A stretch of 34,628 nucleotides of DNA from positions 1-34,628 of the forward strand of contig JAJPHW010000037.1 of the NCBI GenBank assembly GCA_021325035.1. Reading direction: 5' to 3'. Both the position numbers and the translations under genes were made by a program. Of this stretch, positions 22,721 through 30,838 are shown in pieces. Under the pieces are notes generated by a model. That model saw nothing but the letters and a program-made list of their open reading frames with translations. It ran no database searches and was not told the DNA's origin. The stretch comes from Terriglobia bacterium. Lineage in GTDB: Bacteria; Acidobacteriota; Terriglobia; Terriglobales; Acidobacteriaceae. The first letter of the stretch is position 1, and each line of letters opens with the position of its first letter.

Positions 22721-25231
22721 ATGCCTGAATTTTGTGACGTGGCGCTGGCGGTGCCGCTCGATATGGTATTCACTTACCGCGTTCCGGAAGGAATGGAGCC
22801 TGTGGTAGGCGTGCGTGTGCTGGTGCCGTTCCGCGCACAGCGTATGTCGGGCATTGTGACGGAATTGCATGATCGCAAGCCGTCTGTTGCGACGAAAAAT
22901 GTAATTCAGGTTTTGGATGCGGCTCCGGTTATGGATGAGCAGTTGATTCGCCTGGGTAAATGGATCGCAGATTACTACCTCGCGCCGATTGGCGAAGTTT
23001 TTCGCACAATGCTGCCACTGAATGCGGAATTCAAACGGACGATTGCGTACCGCATTGCGGATGCGGGACAGGAAGCATTGCATAACGCCGGAACGACGGG
23101 ATCGTCAGGCCGATCGAAGAAAAGCCACGAAGATCAGGTCACAGAGATTCGAGTGCTCGAGCATTTGCTGGATCGGGAGGGTGTGCGCGAAGGCAGTTTG
23201 CGGTCGGCGACGGGGGCGTCGCGAGCGTTGGTGGCGGGGATGGTGCGGAAGAAGTGGATTTTCCGAGAAGATTTGTCGGAAGCGAGAGATGCGGCAAGGG
23301 TGGTGAAGATTGCCGTGCTGAGAACATTTGCCGCAGAAAGCGCGGAGGAACGCCGAGAAAACGCAAAGCAAACCACGAAGGACACGAGGGAACACGAAGG
23401 AAAAACCAATAAGCTTAATGCGAACCAGAAAATGTTGATGGATGCGCTGGCTGCGGCAGGCGGCAGGGTTGCGGTTGAAACGTTGCATGAGATTGATGTA
23501 CCCCGGACAACACTGAGCACACTGGTGAAGCGTGGGCTGGTGGAAATCATCGAAGAACCAGCCGAGCTATCGCGATCAAAAATCAAAGCGCGGCCGTCGC
23601 CGCTTAATTTTCAGTTTTATCCTGCACAGGAAGAAGCGCTCGCGAAGATTAAAAGTGGAATAGCGGAGCACAAATATTCGGGCATACTTCTTCACGGAGT
23701 AACCGGGTCAGGAAAAACGGCCGTGTACCTAGCGGCCATGCGTTCGGTGCTTGATGCCGGACGATCGGCGATTTTGCTGGTTCCTGAAATTGGGCTTACT
23801 CCCGCGGTTGCAGCGGATTTGCATCAAGTTTTTGGGGACGAAGTTGCAATCCTGCATTCGGCTTTGTCTGACGACGAGCGCGCTGGACAGTGGCATGGCA
23901 TCAAACGCGGCGAGGCGAGAATGGTGGTTGGCACACGCTCGGCGGTGTTCGCTCCGGTGAGCGATTTGGCGCTGATCATCGTGGATGAAGAGCAGGATTC
24001 TTCTTACAAACAGGAAGAAACGCCACGGTATCACGCGCGCGACGTGGCGGTGATGCGGGCAAACATGGCGAAGGCGGTCGTGGTACTCGGTTCGGCGACG
24101 CCGTCGCTCGAGTCATATTTCAATGCGAAGAAACATAAATATGCGCTCGTGGAGTTGCGCGACCGGGTGGAGCAGCGTCCGCTGCCGGAAGTCGAGATCG
24201 TTGACATGCGGCAGGAATTTCAGGAAACGGGCGCGGAGCAAGTGATTTCGCGCAAGCTAGCCGGTGAAATCAAGGACCGCCTGGAGAGAAAAGAGCAAGT
24301 CATGGTGCTGCTTAACCGCCGCGGCTATTCTCCGGTGGCGCTATGCCGGGCGTGCGGCAAGAAACTGGAATGCAACAACTGCGCCATTGCGTTGACCCAC
24401 CACAAGCGCGAGCACCGCATGGAATGCCATTACTGCGGATTTACTGCGAAAGTTCCGAAAGTGTGCGCGCACTGTGGGAGCGAATACGTCTATTTCATCG
24501 GCACCGGCTCAGAAAAATTAGAAGAGTTGTTGCACGGTATGTTTCCTCAAGCGCGCATCGGGCGGCTTGACCGGGATACAGTCCGCGGGCATGAAGATTT
24601 TGAACGCGCTTTGAATGCTCTGAACGAAGGCGAACTCGATATCCTCACTGGCACACAGATGATCGCCAAAGGACATGACATTCATGGCGTGACGCTGGTG
24701 GGTGTTGTCGGCGCCGACGCTGCGCTGGGCATGCCTGACTTTCGTGCCGCCGAGCGCACGTTTCAACTGCTCACGCAGGTCGCGGGCCGCGCCGGGCGCG
24801 GGCAGACTCCGGGCAAGGTTGTGCTGCAAACTTATTTTCAGGACCACTATGCGGTTCAGTATGCGGCGCAACATGATTTTGTTGGTTTCTATGAAAAAGA
24901 GCTGCGCTTTCGCAGCTGGATGCACTATCCGCCCTATAGTGCTCTGGCCAACGTGTTGATTCGCAGCGACAAATTAGACGAAGCTTTACGCTGGTCGGGC
25001 ATTTTGGGCAAGTGGTTTGAGAAGACGCGGCATGAAGGCATTCGGGTGCTCGGCCCAGCCGCCGCGCCCATCATGCGACTAAAACGCGACTATCGCTACC
25101 ACTTTGTGCTGAAGTCCGCCAGCCGCGAGAAGCTGAACGCAACTTTGCGGGCGATGTTGGCATATGCGGCACAACAGAAGATTCCGCGCACGCAAGCGAT
25201 TGTGGATGTGGATGCGGTGTGGCTGATGTAA
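22721..25231 (+). CDS. priA: Primosomal protein N' (PriA helicase)
   Basis: Restarts stalled replication forks by binding branched DNA, unwinding the lagging arm and loading the primosome. The 836-residue protein has the N-terminal 3'-end-binding domain (VALAVPLDMVFTYRVPEG), a winged-helix region, Walker A HGVTGSGKT near residue 326, the DEEQ box in IIVDEEQDSSYKQEE, and paired zinc modules (CRACGKKLECNNC and CHYCG...CAHCG). The second helicase half follows with GTQMIAKGHD and QVAGRAGRG. A charged insert at about residues 204-229 (Ala-Glu-Arg-Lys-Thr rich) is encoded by a dispersed-repeat-like sequence. It converges on npdG with only 7 bp between stops. It is larger than E. coli PriA (732) partly because of such inserts. 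Confidence 0.96.
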   Translation: MPEFCDVALAVPLDMVFTYRVPEGMEPVVGVRVLVPFRAQRMSGIVTELHDRKPSVATKNVIQVLDAAPVMDEQLIRLGKWIADYYLAPIGEVFRTMLPLNAEFKRTIAYRIADAGQEALHNAGTTGSSGRSKKSHEDQVTEIRVLEHLLDREGVREGSLRSATGASRALVAGMVRKKWIFREDLSEARDAARVVKIAVLRTFAAESAEERRENAKQTTKDTREHEGKTNKLNANQKMLMDALAAAGGRVAVETLHEIDVPRTTLSTLVKRGLVEIIEEPAELSRSKIKARPSPLNFQFYPAQEEALAKIKSGIAEHKYSGILLHGVTGSGKTAVYLAAMRSVLDAGRSAILLVPEIGLTPAVAADLHQVFGDEVAILHSALSDDERAGQWHGIKRGEARMVVGTRSAVFAPVSDLALIIVDEEQDSSYKQEETPRYHARDVAVMRANMAKAVVVLGSATPSLESYFNAKKHKYALVELRDRVEQRPLPEVEIVDMRQEFQETGAEQVISRKLAGEIKDRLERKEQVMVLLNRRGYSPVALCRACGKKLECNNCAIALTHHKREHRMECHYCGFTAKVPKVCAHCGSEYVYFIGTGSEKLEELLHGMFPQARIGRLDRDTVRGHEDFERALNALNEGELDILTGTQMIAKGHDIHGVTLVGVVGADAALGMPDFRAAERTFQLLTQVAGRAGRGQTPGKVVLQTYFQDHYAVQYAAQHDFVGFYEKELRFRSWMHYPPYSALANVLIRSDKLDEALRWSGILGKWFEKTRHEGIRVLGPAAAPIMRLKRDYRYHFVLKSASREKLNATLRAMLAYAAQQKIPRTQAIVDVDAVWLM
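23333..23406 (+). repeat. Dispersed CACGAAGG-type repeat embedded in frame in priA
   Basis: Three near-identical octamers, CACGAAGG (23374-23381), CACGAGGG (23383-23390) and CACGAAGG (23393-23400), follow a purine-rich run containing CGCGGAGGAACGCCGAG. Sequences built of this unit are widespread between genes in environmental bacteria. Here the element is read through without a stop, giving a charged linker in PriA. The repeat structure is visible; the dispersed nature is from general knowledge. Confidence 0.55.
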
Positions 25232-25238
25232 AGAAACT

Positions 25239-25925
25239 CTAGCTTTTGTATGCCGAGTCTGGCAATCCCGTGATACGGATTCCAGCGTGACCCTTGTCGC
25301 GGAGGGAAAATCCGATGAGCAAGGCGGTGATTTGTTCCAGGATGCGGGCGTTTTCCAGTTTGCCGCCGTCGAGCCCACGGACGCCTGGAATTTTGGCCGC
25401 GAGTTGACGGACAGTCTTCGTCGCGGCAGGATCGTCGCTGCAAACGATGACGTCGCAATCGACTTTCTCGCCATCGGCAATAAGCAACTCCGAGCCAACA
25501 TGATGAAAAGCTGCCGCGACGTGAATTTCTTTGCCAAGGATTTCTGCGGCTTGTTGTGCAGCTGAACCTTGCCACACGCCGAGGGTGCGGGTGGCCCGTC
25601 CACCGACGCTGGCGGCGAGAGGAACGGTCGTGTCAACGACGATGCTGCCGGGGCGAATGGCCGGTTTGAGTTGCTTCAGCGTTGCGGCGTGTACTTCGAA
25701 AGGAATTGTCAGCACGATCAAGTCTGAAGCAGCCACGGCCGCGGAGTTTTCCATGGCTGAAACATTTGCATCAGGCACGCGTTGCTTGATTTTGTCGGCA
25801 GCTTGCTGGGCGCGAGCGGCATCGCGCGAGCCGATGATGACAGTCTCTCCCGCCTGGGCCCAGCGAAGGGCGAGGCCGAAGCCTTCATTGCCTGCGCCGC
25901 CAATAATCGCAACAGGGCGCCCCAC
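25239..25925 (-). CDS. npdG: NADPH-dependent F420 reductase
   Basis: Transfers hydride between NADPH and coenzyme F420, so it links the F420 pool to central redox. The 228-residue protein starts with a Rossmann loop (VAIIGGAGNEGFGLALRWAQ) and then IIGSRDAARA, whose Ser-Arg after beta-2 fits the NADP phosphate. Later motifs include LTIPFEVHAATL, VVDTTVPLA and HHVGSELL, as in archaeal Fno and bacterial NpdG. The start is a GTG at 25925, directly adjacent to the cofH stop (TGA then GTG, no gap), so translation is probably coupled. It is the last gene of the F420 operon and converges with priA. A general NADP-binding oxidoreductase is the alternative; context makes NpdG likely. Confidence 0.92.
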   Translation of the reverse strand: MGRPVAIIGGAGNEGFGLALRWAQAGETVIIGSRDAARAQQAADKIKQRVPDANVSAMENSAAVAASDLIVLTIPFEVHAATLKQLKPAIRPGSIVVDTTVPLAASVGGRATRTLGVWQGSAAQQAAEILGKEIHVAAAFHHVGSELLIADGEKVDCDVIVCSDDPAATKTVRQLAAKIPGVRGLDGGKLENARILEQITALLIGFSLRDKGHAGIRITGLPDSAYKS

Positions 25926-27158
25926 TCAGGCGAACTCCGGGATAAAACATTCTTCGCTGGTAAATTCCTGGGACGCAACTTTGATCTTGATGCGCGTGTA
26001 AGTCGTATTACGCTCGGCGGGGATGCGTCCGGCTTCGAGAATCAGCGATTGGAAATCTTCAGGGCTGGTGTATTGCCCGGCAGTGGCGCCGGCTTCGCGC
26101 GAAATATTTTCTTCCATCAGCGTGCCGCCGTAATCATTGGCCCCGGCGTGCAGGCAAAGCTGCGACAACTTACGATTCAACTTCACCCACGAAACTTGGA
26201 TGTTGTTGATGGCGCCGGCGAGAAGAATGCGCGCGAGCGCGTGAATTTTGAGATGCTCGGCCAGCGTGGGACCACTGCGTGCGAGTCCCTGATGGAAGAG
26301 CAAAGTGTTTTGATGGACGAAGCCGAGAGGAACAAACTCGGTGAAACCGCCGGTCTCGCGCTGGATTTCACGGAGCAGCAATATCTGATTTACCCAATGC
26401 GCAGGCGTTTCGATGTGCCCGTACATCAACGTTGAAGTCGTGCGAATGCCGCAGCGGTGCGCGGCGCGAATGACGCCAACCCATTGCGCGGTTGTCAGCT
26501 TATTGCGCGAGAGGACGTGGCGGACTTGATCGTCGAGAATTTCAGCGGCGGTGCCGGGTAGGGTGTCGAGTCCGTTGTCGCGCAGCATGGAAAGATAATC
26601 GGGCAGCGACATGCCGGTGAGTTCGATGCCGTACATGATCTCCATGGGCGAGAAGGCGTGAATGTGCATCGACGGGACTGCACGCTTCACAGCACGCAAA
26701 ATGTCGCGGTAATAAAATGGCGGCAGGCCGTGGGGAAGTCCACCCTGGATGCAGACTTCGTTTGCGCCGAGTGCAGCAGCTTCGACGGCTTTCTGTGCCA
26801 CTTGCTCTGCGCTCAGAAAATAAGTGTCAGCCTCGCGCGGGCCACGGCTGAAGGCGCAGAATTTACATCCGACAAAACAAATATTGGTGAAATTAATGTT
26901 GCGATTAACAACGTAAGTGACGAGGTTCCCGGCGAGTTCGCGGCGGAGATCGTTGGCGGCCACAAGTAATCCGAGCAAATCATCGCCCTCGGCGTTCGCC
27001 AAAAGCAGACATTCTTCGCGGGTGAGTGCGTTGCCGTCTTGCGACTCAAGCATTTTTTCCAGAGCGACTCGGGTGGCCGGCGCGAGCTTGGGCGCGATGA
27101 CATTCCATTCGAGCGATGGGAAGTTTTCCAGTTCGAATTGGGCCAGATTTCGACTCAC
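25926..27158 (-). CDS. cofH: FO synthase subunit 2, radical SAM CofH
   Basis: Joins a tyrosine-derived radical to 5-amino-6-ribitylaminouracil, the first step towards the F420 chromophore FO. The 410-residue radical SAM enzyme has its cluster motif CFVGCKFC at Cys94/Cys98/Cys101, preceded by NRNINFTNI, which is typical of CofH/MqnC/MqnE. Downstream are VCIQGGLPHGLPPFYY and the HAFSPMEI segment. The related menaquinone enzymes MqnE and MqnC look alike, but the setting among cofG, cofD, cofC and cofE settles the call. The start is a GTG at 27158, 12 nt after the cofE stop; an imperfect GGTGA overlaps that stop. The frame closes one base before the npdG GTG. Confidence 0.94.
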   Translation of the reverse strand: MSRNLAQFELENFPSLEWNVIAPKLAPATRVALEKMLESQDGNALTREECLLLANAEGDDLLGLLVAANDLRRELAGNLVTYVVNRNINFTNICFVGCKFCAFSRGPREADTYFLSAEQVAQKAVEAAALGANEVCIQGGLPHGLPPFYYRDILRAVKRAVPSMHIHAFSPMEIMYGIELTGMSLPDYLSMLRDNGLDTLPGTAAEILDDQVRHVLSRNKLTTAQWVGVIRAAHRCGIRTTSTLMYGHIETPAHWVNQILLLREIQRETGGFTEFVPLGFVHQNTLLFHQGLARSGPTLAEHLKIHALARILLAGAINNIQVSWVKLNRKLSQLCLHAGANDYGGTLMEENISREAGATAGQYTSPEDFQSLILEAGRIPAERNTTYTRIKIKVASQEFTSEECFIPEFA

Positions 27159-27170
27159 AAGAAAACGATA

Positions 27171-27941
27171 TCACCGAAATAGGTCTGTTGCAGCCGAACG
27201 AATTAAATCCTGCGCGGTGCCTTTTCCCGGTTGATAGCGAAATCCGCGAATGATGCAGGCGGGTGTGCGCGCGAGCTTGCCGCAGACCAGTCCGGCGGCA
27301 CAGGCGAGTTCGTCGGCGACCGCTTCGAGGCTTACACGCAGTGGATAACCGTGAGGATCGCGCTTGCCGCGAAAATCATGAATCGCTTTCATTCCGGCCA
27401 CACCGATGGCGACTTCGGTAAGTCCCTCGAGCCAGGGACGGCCGAAGGTGTCGGTGATGATAACTGGAATGTCTAACTTCAACTGCTTTTTGAGAGCACG
27501 TCGAATTTGTGCAGCAGAGCGGTCCGGGTCTTCAGGGAGCAAGAGAGCGCGCTCGCCGCCATCAACATTCGAAACATCCACCCCGCTGTTCGCGCAGACA
27601 AAGCCATGCTTGGTTTCAGTAATCAGCACGCCGTTTTTTCGGCGAACGATGCGCTTACTCTGCGCCAGCGCGAGTTCAACGATGCGGGCATCGAGTTTGT
27701 ATTTTTGTGCCCAATTTTTTGATTCGGTGGACGGGCGAATGCCGTCGAGCGCGACGAATTGGCCTTCTGCTTTAGAAATAATTTTGTGTTTGACGACAAC
27801 GATGTCCCCGGATTTTAGCTTCAGCCTATTCAGCTTCAGGGCGCCGATCAATTTCTCTGCAACCGAATCGCCGGGATGAATTTCATCGGTGAAACGAATG
27901 GGCATGATTCGCAATTCGCCGGTTTTCGGGGAAGAAGGCAT
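27171..27941 (-). CDS. cofE: Coenzyme F420-0:L-glutamate ligase
   Basis: Adds L-glutamate residues to F420-0 with GTP, building the gamma-linked tail. The 256-residue protein (from ATG 27941) opens with MPSSPKTGELRIMPI and then shows the CofE pattern IHPGDSVAEKLIGAL, LKSGDIVVVKHKIISKAEGQ, VVKHK and later VIITDTFGRPWLEG with VAIGVAGM. The Mycobacterium orthologue FbiB is fused to a nitroreductase-like domain; this protein is not. The ATG shares one base with the cofC stop (TAATG), indicating coupled translation; the frame extends to 27980 but that part lies within cofC. An in-frame ATG at about 27905 (MPIRFTDE) is an alternative start. Confidence 0.93.
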   Translation of the reverse strand: MPSSPKTGELRIMPIRFTDEIHPGDSVAEKLIGALKLNRLKLKSGDIVVVKHKIISKAEGQFVALDGIRPSTESKNWAQKYKLDARIVELALAQSKRIVRRKNGVLITETKHGFVCANSGVDVSNVDGGERALLLPEDPDRSAAQIRRALKKQLKLDIPVIITDTFGRPWLEGLTEVAIGVAGMKAIHDFRGKRDPHGYPLRVSLEAVADELACAAGLVCGKLARTPACIIRGFRYQPGKGTAQDLIRSAATDLFR

Positions 27942-28594
27942 TATTCGCTGGCGGCGTGCGGCAAATCTTCGAGGTGCCACTTCTGAATCAACTGCTGGGA
28001 GCGGGTTTCACCGGGTGCTGTCGCGAGATCGCGCAGATCGGAGAGATTGTCCACGTCGAGCGCGATGCCGGGGAGGTTTAGAGTCGCGACGGGAAAACCC
28101 GTGGCGCGGGCGGCTTCCAAATGGGGTTTGAAGCTGTCGTTGCCAAAACTCAGAGGGAATAAATCGGCAGGCCGGCGCAGGACGGCGTTGGTGCCTCGGC
28201 CGTCCGCAGCAGGAACCAGCACTGAACCCTCAGTGGGCGCCGCCGCGACAATTTGCTCGAGTTCGAAGACTGTCATGAGGGGAATGTCCGCGGGAATCAC
28301 GAGCGTGCTCTCCGCTCCGCGAGCGACACATACACGTGTGGCGCGGGCGATGGCCTCCGTTTCGCCGGGATTGTCGTGATCTGTCATAACTTCAAAACGA
28401 AATTGCCGCGCGAGATCCAATGCATACGGGTCGCTCGTCACCAGGCTCACCGGCATAAGATCGCGCACTTGCGCAACGGTTTCGCACACATCCAGCAGCA
28501 TGGTTTGCGCAAGCAGCGTGCGAGTTTCCTGGTCAAACCAGGCGGCGAGGCGTTGCTTGGCGCGGGCAAGATGCTTGACGGGAATGAGAATCAT
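27941..28594 (-). CDS. cofC: Phospholactate/phosphoglycerate/PEP guanylyltransferase CofC
   Basis: Activates a three-carbon phospho-acid with GTP, giving the donor used by CofD. The 217-residue protein has a nucleotidyltransferase fold: MILIPVKHLARAKQRLA with the Lys and Arg of the GTP loop, VTSDP, ESTLVIPADIPLM (Asp-containing metal site), VPAADGRGTNAVL, and FGNDSFKPHLEAA with ALDVDNLSDL at the C-terminus. Whether it uses 2-phospholactate, 3-phosphoglycerate or phosphoenolpyruvate cannot be read with certainty. Its ATG overlaps the cofD stop (ATGA at 28594-28591) and its stop overlaps the cofE start. The residues after about 205 are variable. Confidence 0.93.
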   Translation of the reverse strand: MILIPVKHLARAKQRLAAWFDQETRTLLAQTMLLDVCETVAQVRDLMPVSLVTSDPYALDLARQFRFEVMTDHDNPGETEAIARATRVCVARGAESTLVIPADIPLMTVFELEQIVAAAPTEGSVLVPAADGRGTNAVLRRPADLFPLSFGNDSFKPHLEAARATGFPVATLNLPGIALDVDNLSDLRDLATAPGETRSQQLIQKWHLEDLPHAASE

Positions 28595-29544
28595 CGTTGT
28601 TTGATGGTTGCAGCGTGTTTCGACTCGCAGGCCGCCAACACGGTGCGAGCGAGTTCGATTTTATCCTCGCGGGTTTTCATGATGGTGTTGGTGCAGTGAA
28701 CGCGGAGTCCAGAACTTTGCAGCTTTTGAGCGGCGGCAGCATCGCGGTCGTCCGCAATGAGTACATCGAGAATATCTTCGTAGGCTTTCGTAACTCCGGC
28801 GATGGAAACTGGCAAGCCTTGCGCGGCCATCATGATTCCTGCCGGACCAGAAACGGCCTTGCCGCCAATAATGGGACTGACGGCGGCGATGGTTGCATTG
28901 CTCTCTACCAGTGCCTCGCGGATGCCGGGCACGGCGAGAATTGGGCCGATGCTGCTGATGGGGTTGCTGGGAGCAAGAATGATCGTGCTTGCTTGTTGAA
29001 TCGCTTCGAGAACACCAGGCGCGGGCTCGGCCTCGGTTGCACCGGCGAAGCGAACAGACTTCACGGGATCTTGATACCAGCGTTGCACGAAATATTCCTG
29101 AAAGCTGAGTTCGCCGCTGGGCGTATCCACGCGAGTCTCGACACGCGAATTGCTCATCGGAAGAACGCGCGAACGAATGCCGAATTTTGCCGCGATTTCT
29201 GCGGCAACGGTGGTGACGGTCTTACCTTCGGCCAATAATTTTGAACGCAGCAGATGAACAGCGAGATCGCGGTCGCCGACATGAAACCAGATTGGCTCGT
29301 CGAGGGCCTTCATGGTTTCGAGGCAAAAAAATGTATCTCCCTTCACTCCCCAGCCACGCTCTTTGCTCAAGCGTCCAGCGAGCGCATAAATGATGGAGTC
29401 AACGTCGGGGGAAACGTAGAGCCCCCACCATTCAAGGTCGTCGCCGGTGTTGACGATGAAAGTGAGTTCTTCCGGTGCAACGACGTGACGCAGGCCTTCT
29501 ACAAATTTTGCACCGCCGGTGCCGCCGGTAAGGACGACGATCAT
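28591..29544 (-). CDS. cofD: 2-Phospho-L-lactate transferase CofD (FbiA type)
   Basis: Transfers the phospho-acid moiety from its guanosine-diphosphate donor to FO, giving F420-0 or its dehydro form. The 317-residue protein starts MIVVLTGGTGGAKFVEGL, the family glycine loop, with VNTGDDLEWWGLYVSPDVDS, then GWGVKGDTF and the strongly conserved NPISSIGPILAVPGIREAL near residue 200. The ATG at 29544 is taken because it overlaps the cofG stop (ATGA at 29544-29541) and gives the standard N-terminus; the frame reaches 29565 inside cofG. Its own stop overlaps the cofC ATG in the same way. Confidence 0.95.
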   Translation of the reverse strand: MIVVLTGGTGGAKFVEGLRHVVAPEELTFIVNTGDDLEWWGLYVSPDVDSIIYALAGRLSKERGWGVKGDTFFCLETMKALDEPIWFHVGDRDLAVHLLRSKLLAEGKTVTTVAAEIAAKFGIRSRVLPMSNSRVETRVDTPSGELSFQEYFVQRWYQDPVKSVRFAGATEAEPAPGVLEAIQQASTIILAPSNPISSIGPILAVPGIREALVESNATIAAVSPIIGGKAVSGPAGIMMAAQGLPVSIAGVTKAYEDILDVLIADDRDAAAAQKLQSSGLRVHCTNTIMKTREDKIELARTVLAACESKHAATIKQR

Positions 29545-30704
29545 GCGGCGCTCCGGGCCAGACAAGCGGCACCAATGGCTATGGCTAATTTTTCTGAGAG
29601 CAGTCCCTTACGCTCGGTGAGCGCAGGCACGAATTCAGGATAGACGGGCAATCGTTGTCGCAAAATATTTCCCTTGGCTTCGGTGCGTAATTGTAACTGA
29701 TTAAGGTGCGGCCAGGGCTTTTCAGGATTGATGAAGTCCGGCGTAAGGGGCGAAATGCCGCCCCAGTCGTTGATTCCAGCATCGAGAAAGTCGTCGTAGT
29801 TAGGCAGGGAGAGATTGGGCGGAGCTTGAATGTTCATCTCCGGCATGAGCAGGCGGGCGACGGCGATAGTGCGCAGCATGTCGCCATGTGAAGGCTCGGC
29901 ATGATCGCGCATAAGGATCTCTGGCTTGGCGCGGAAGTTCTGGATGATGATTTCCTGAATATGGCCGTAACGCTCGTGAAGATCGCGGATAGAAAGCAGT
30001 GTGTCCACGCGATCTTTCAGAGTCTCACCGATGCCAATCAATAGGCCGGTAGTAAAAGGAACTTTCTGTTTGCCGGCTTCCTCGATGGTTCGCAGACGTT
30101 TTGCTGGAATCTTGTCGGGAGCGTCGTCGTGGCACGCGAGGTGCTTCGTACTTTCAAGCATCAGGCCCATGCTCGGCGAAACGCGCGCGAGGCGTGCGAT
30201 CCATTCAGTGCTAAGCAATCCGGGATTTGGATGCGGCAAAAGTAAAGTCTCGCGCAGCACTAATTCGCACATCGCTTCGAGATAATGAAGCGTTGAGTTG
30301 TAGCCCACGTGGCGCAAAGCATCGCGCATTTCGGGAAAAATCAGTTCGGGTTTGTCACCAAGACTAAAAAGGGCTTCCGTGCAGCCGAGTTTTTCTCCGG
30401 CACGAGCGACGGCGAGAACTTCATCTGGAGTCATCGTGTGTGCGCCGGGTTGCCCGGGGTCGCGCCGGAAGGTGCAATATCCGCAATAGTCACGGCAGAG
30501 ATTCGTGAGGGGGATAAAGACTTTGCGCGAGTAAGTAATTAAATTCGATTTAAATTTGCGCTTGGTGGCGAGCGCCGCTGCGAGTAATTCAGGCAATTGT
30601 TGATCGTTAACGCGAATCAAACGATAGGCAACTTCTCTTGAGATTGGGTCGCCGATCTGTACATCGGGAAAAACCGTTTCTAGATTGAAAACGCTCGTAG
30701 CCAC
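29541..30704 (-). CDS. cofG: FO synthase subunit 1, radical SAM CofG
   Basis: Completes FO (7,8-didemethyl-8-hydroxy-5-deazariboflavin) from the CofH product. The 387-residue radical SAM enzyme shows NLCRDYCGYC with Cys70, Cys74 and Cys77, then FRRDPGQPGAHTM, the TEALFSLGDKPE segment and, late in the protein, NDWGGISPLTPDFINPEKPWP. The start is taken as GTG 30704 (MATSVFNLE): an AGGAG lies 9 nt upstream and family similarity begins here. The frame stays open to 30932, which adds 76 residues with no family pattern that overlap the radical SAM gene upstream. It is the first cof gene; 134 bp separate it from that gene. Confidence 0.93.
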   Translation of the reverse strand: MATSVFNLETVFPDVQIGDPISREVAYRLIRVNDQQLPELLAAALATKRKFKSNLITYSRKVFIPLTNLCRDYCGYCTFRRDPGQPGAHTMTPDEVLAVARAGEKLGCTEALFSLGDKPELIFPEMRDALRHVGYNSTLHYLEAMCELVLRETLLLPHPNPGLLSTEWIARLARVSPSMGLMLESTKHLACHDDAPDKIPAKRLRTIEEAGKQKVPFTTGLLIGIGETLKDRVDTLLSIRDLHERYGHIQEIIIQNFRAKPEILMRDHAEPSHGDMLRTIAVARLLMPEMNIQAPPNLSLPNYDDFLDAGINDWGGISPLTPDFINPEKPWPHLNQLQLRTEAKGNILRQRLPVYPEFVPALTERKGLLSEKLAIAIGAACLARSAA

Positions 30705-30838
30705 GACTCGATTCTCCTCAAAATTGGCCCAACTATCAAATCGAAAATGAATTCGAAAATTGCATAAGATCAACTTGAAGAGTCCTGTTACCAAGACTAG
30801 GCGTAAAGAATCGATCACTTTGGAAAAACACTCTGAGC

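Noticed and set aside
25232-25238. Possible terminator between convergent priA and npdG
   Set aside because: Only 7 bp lie between the stops and no stem is visible there or just inside the ends.
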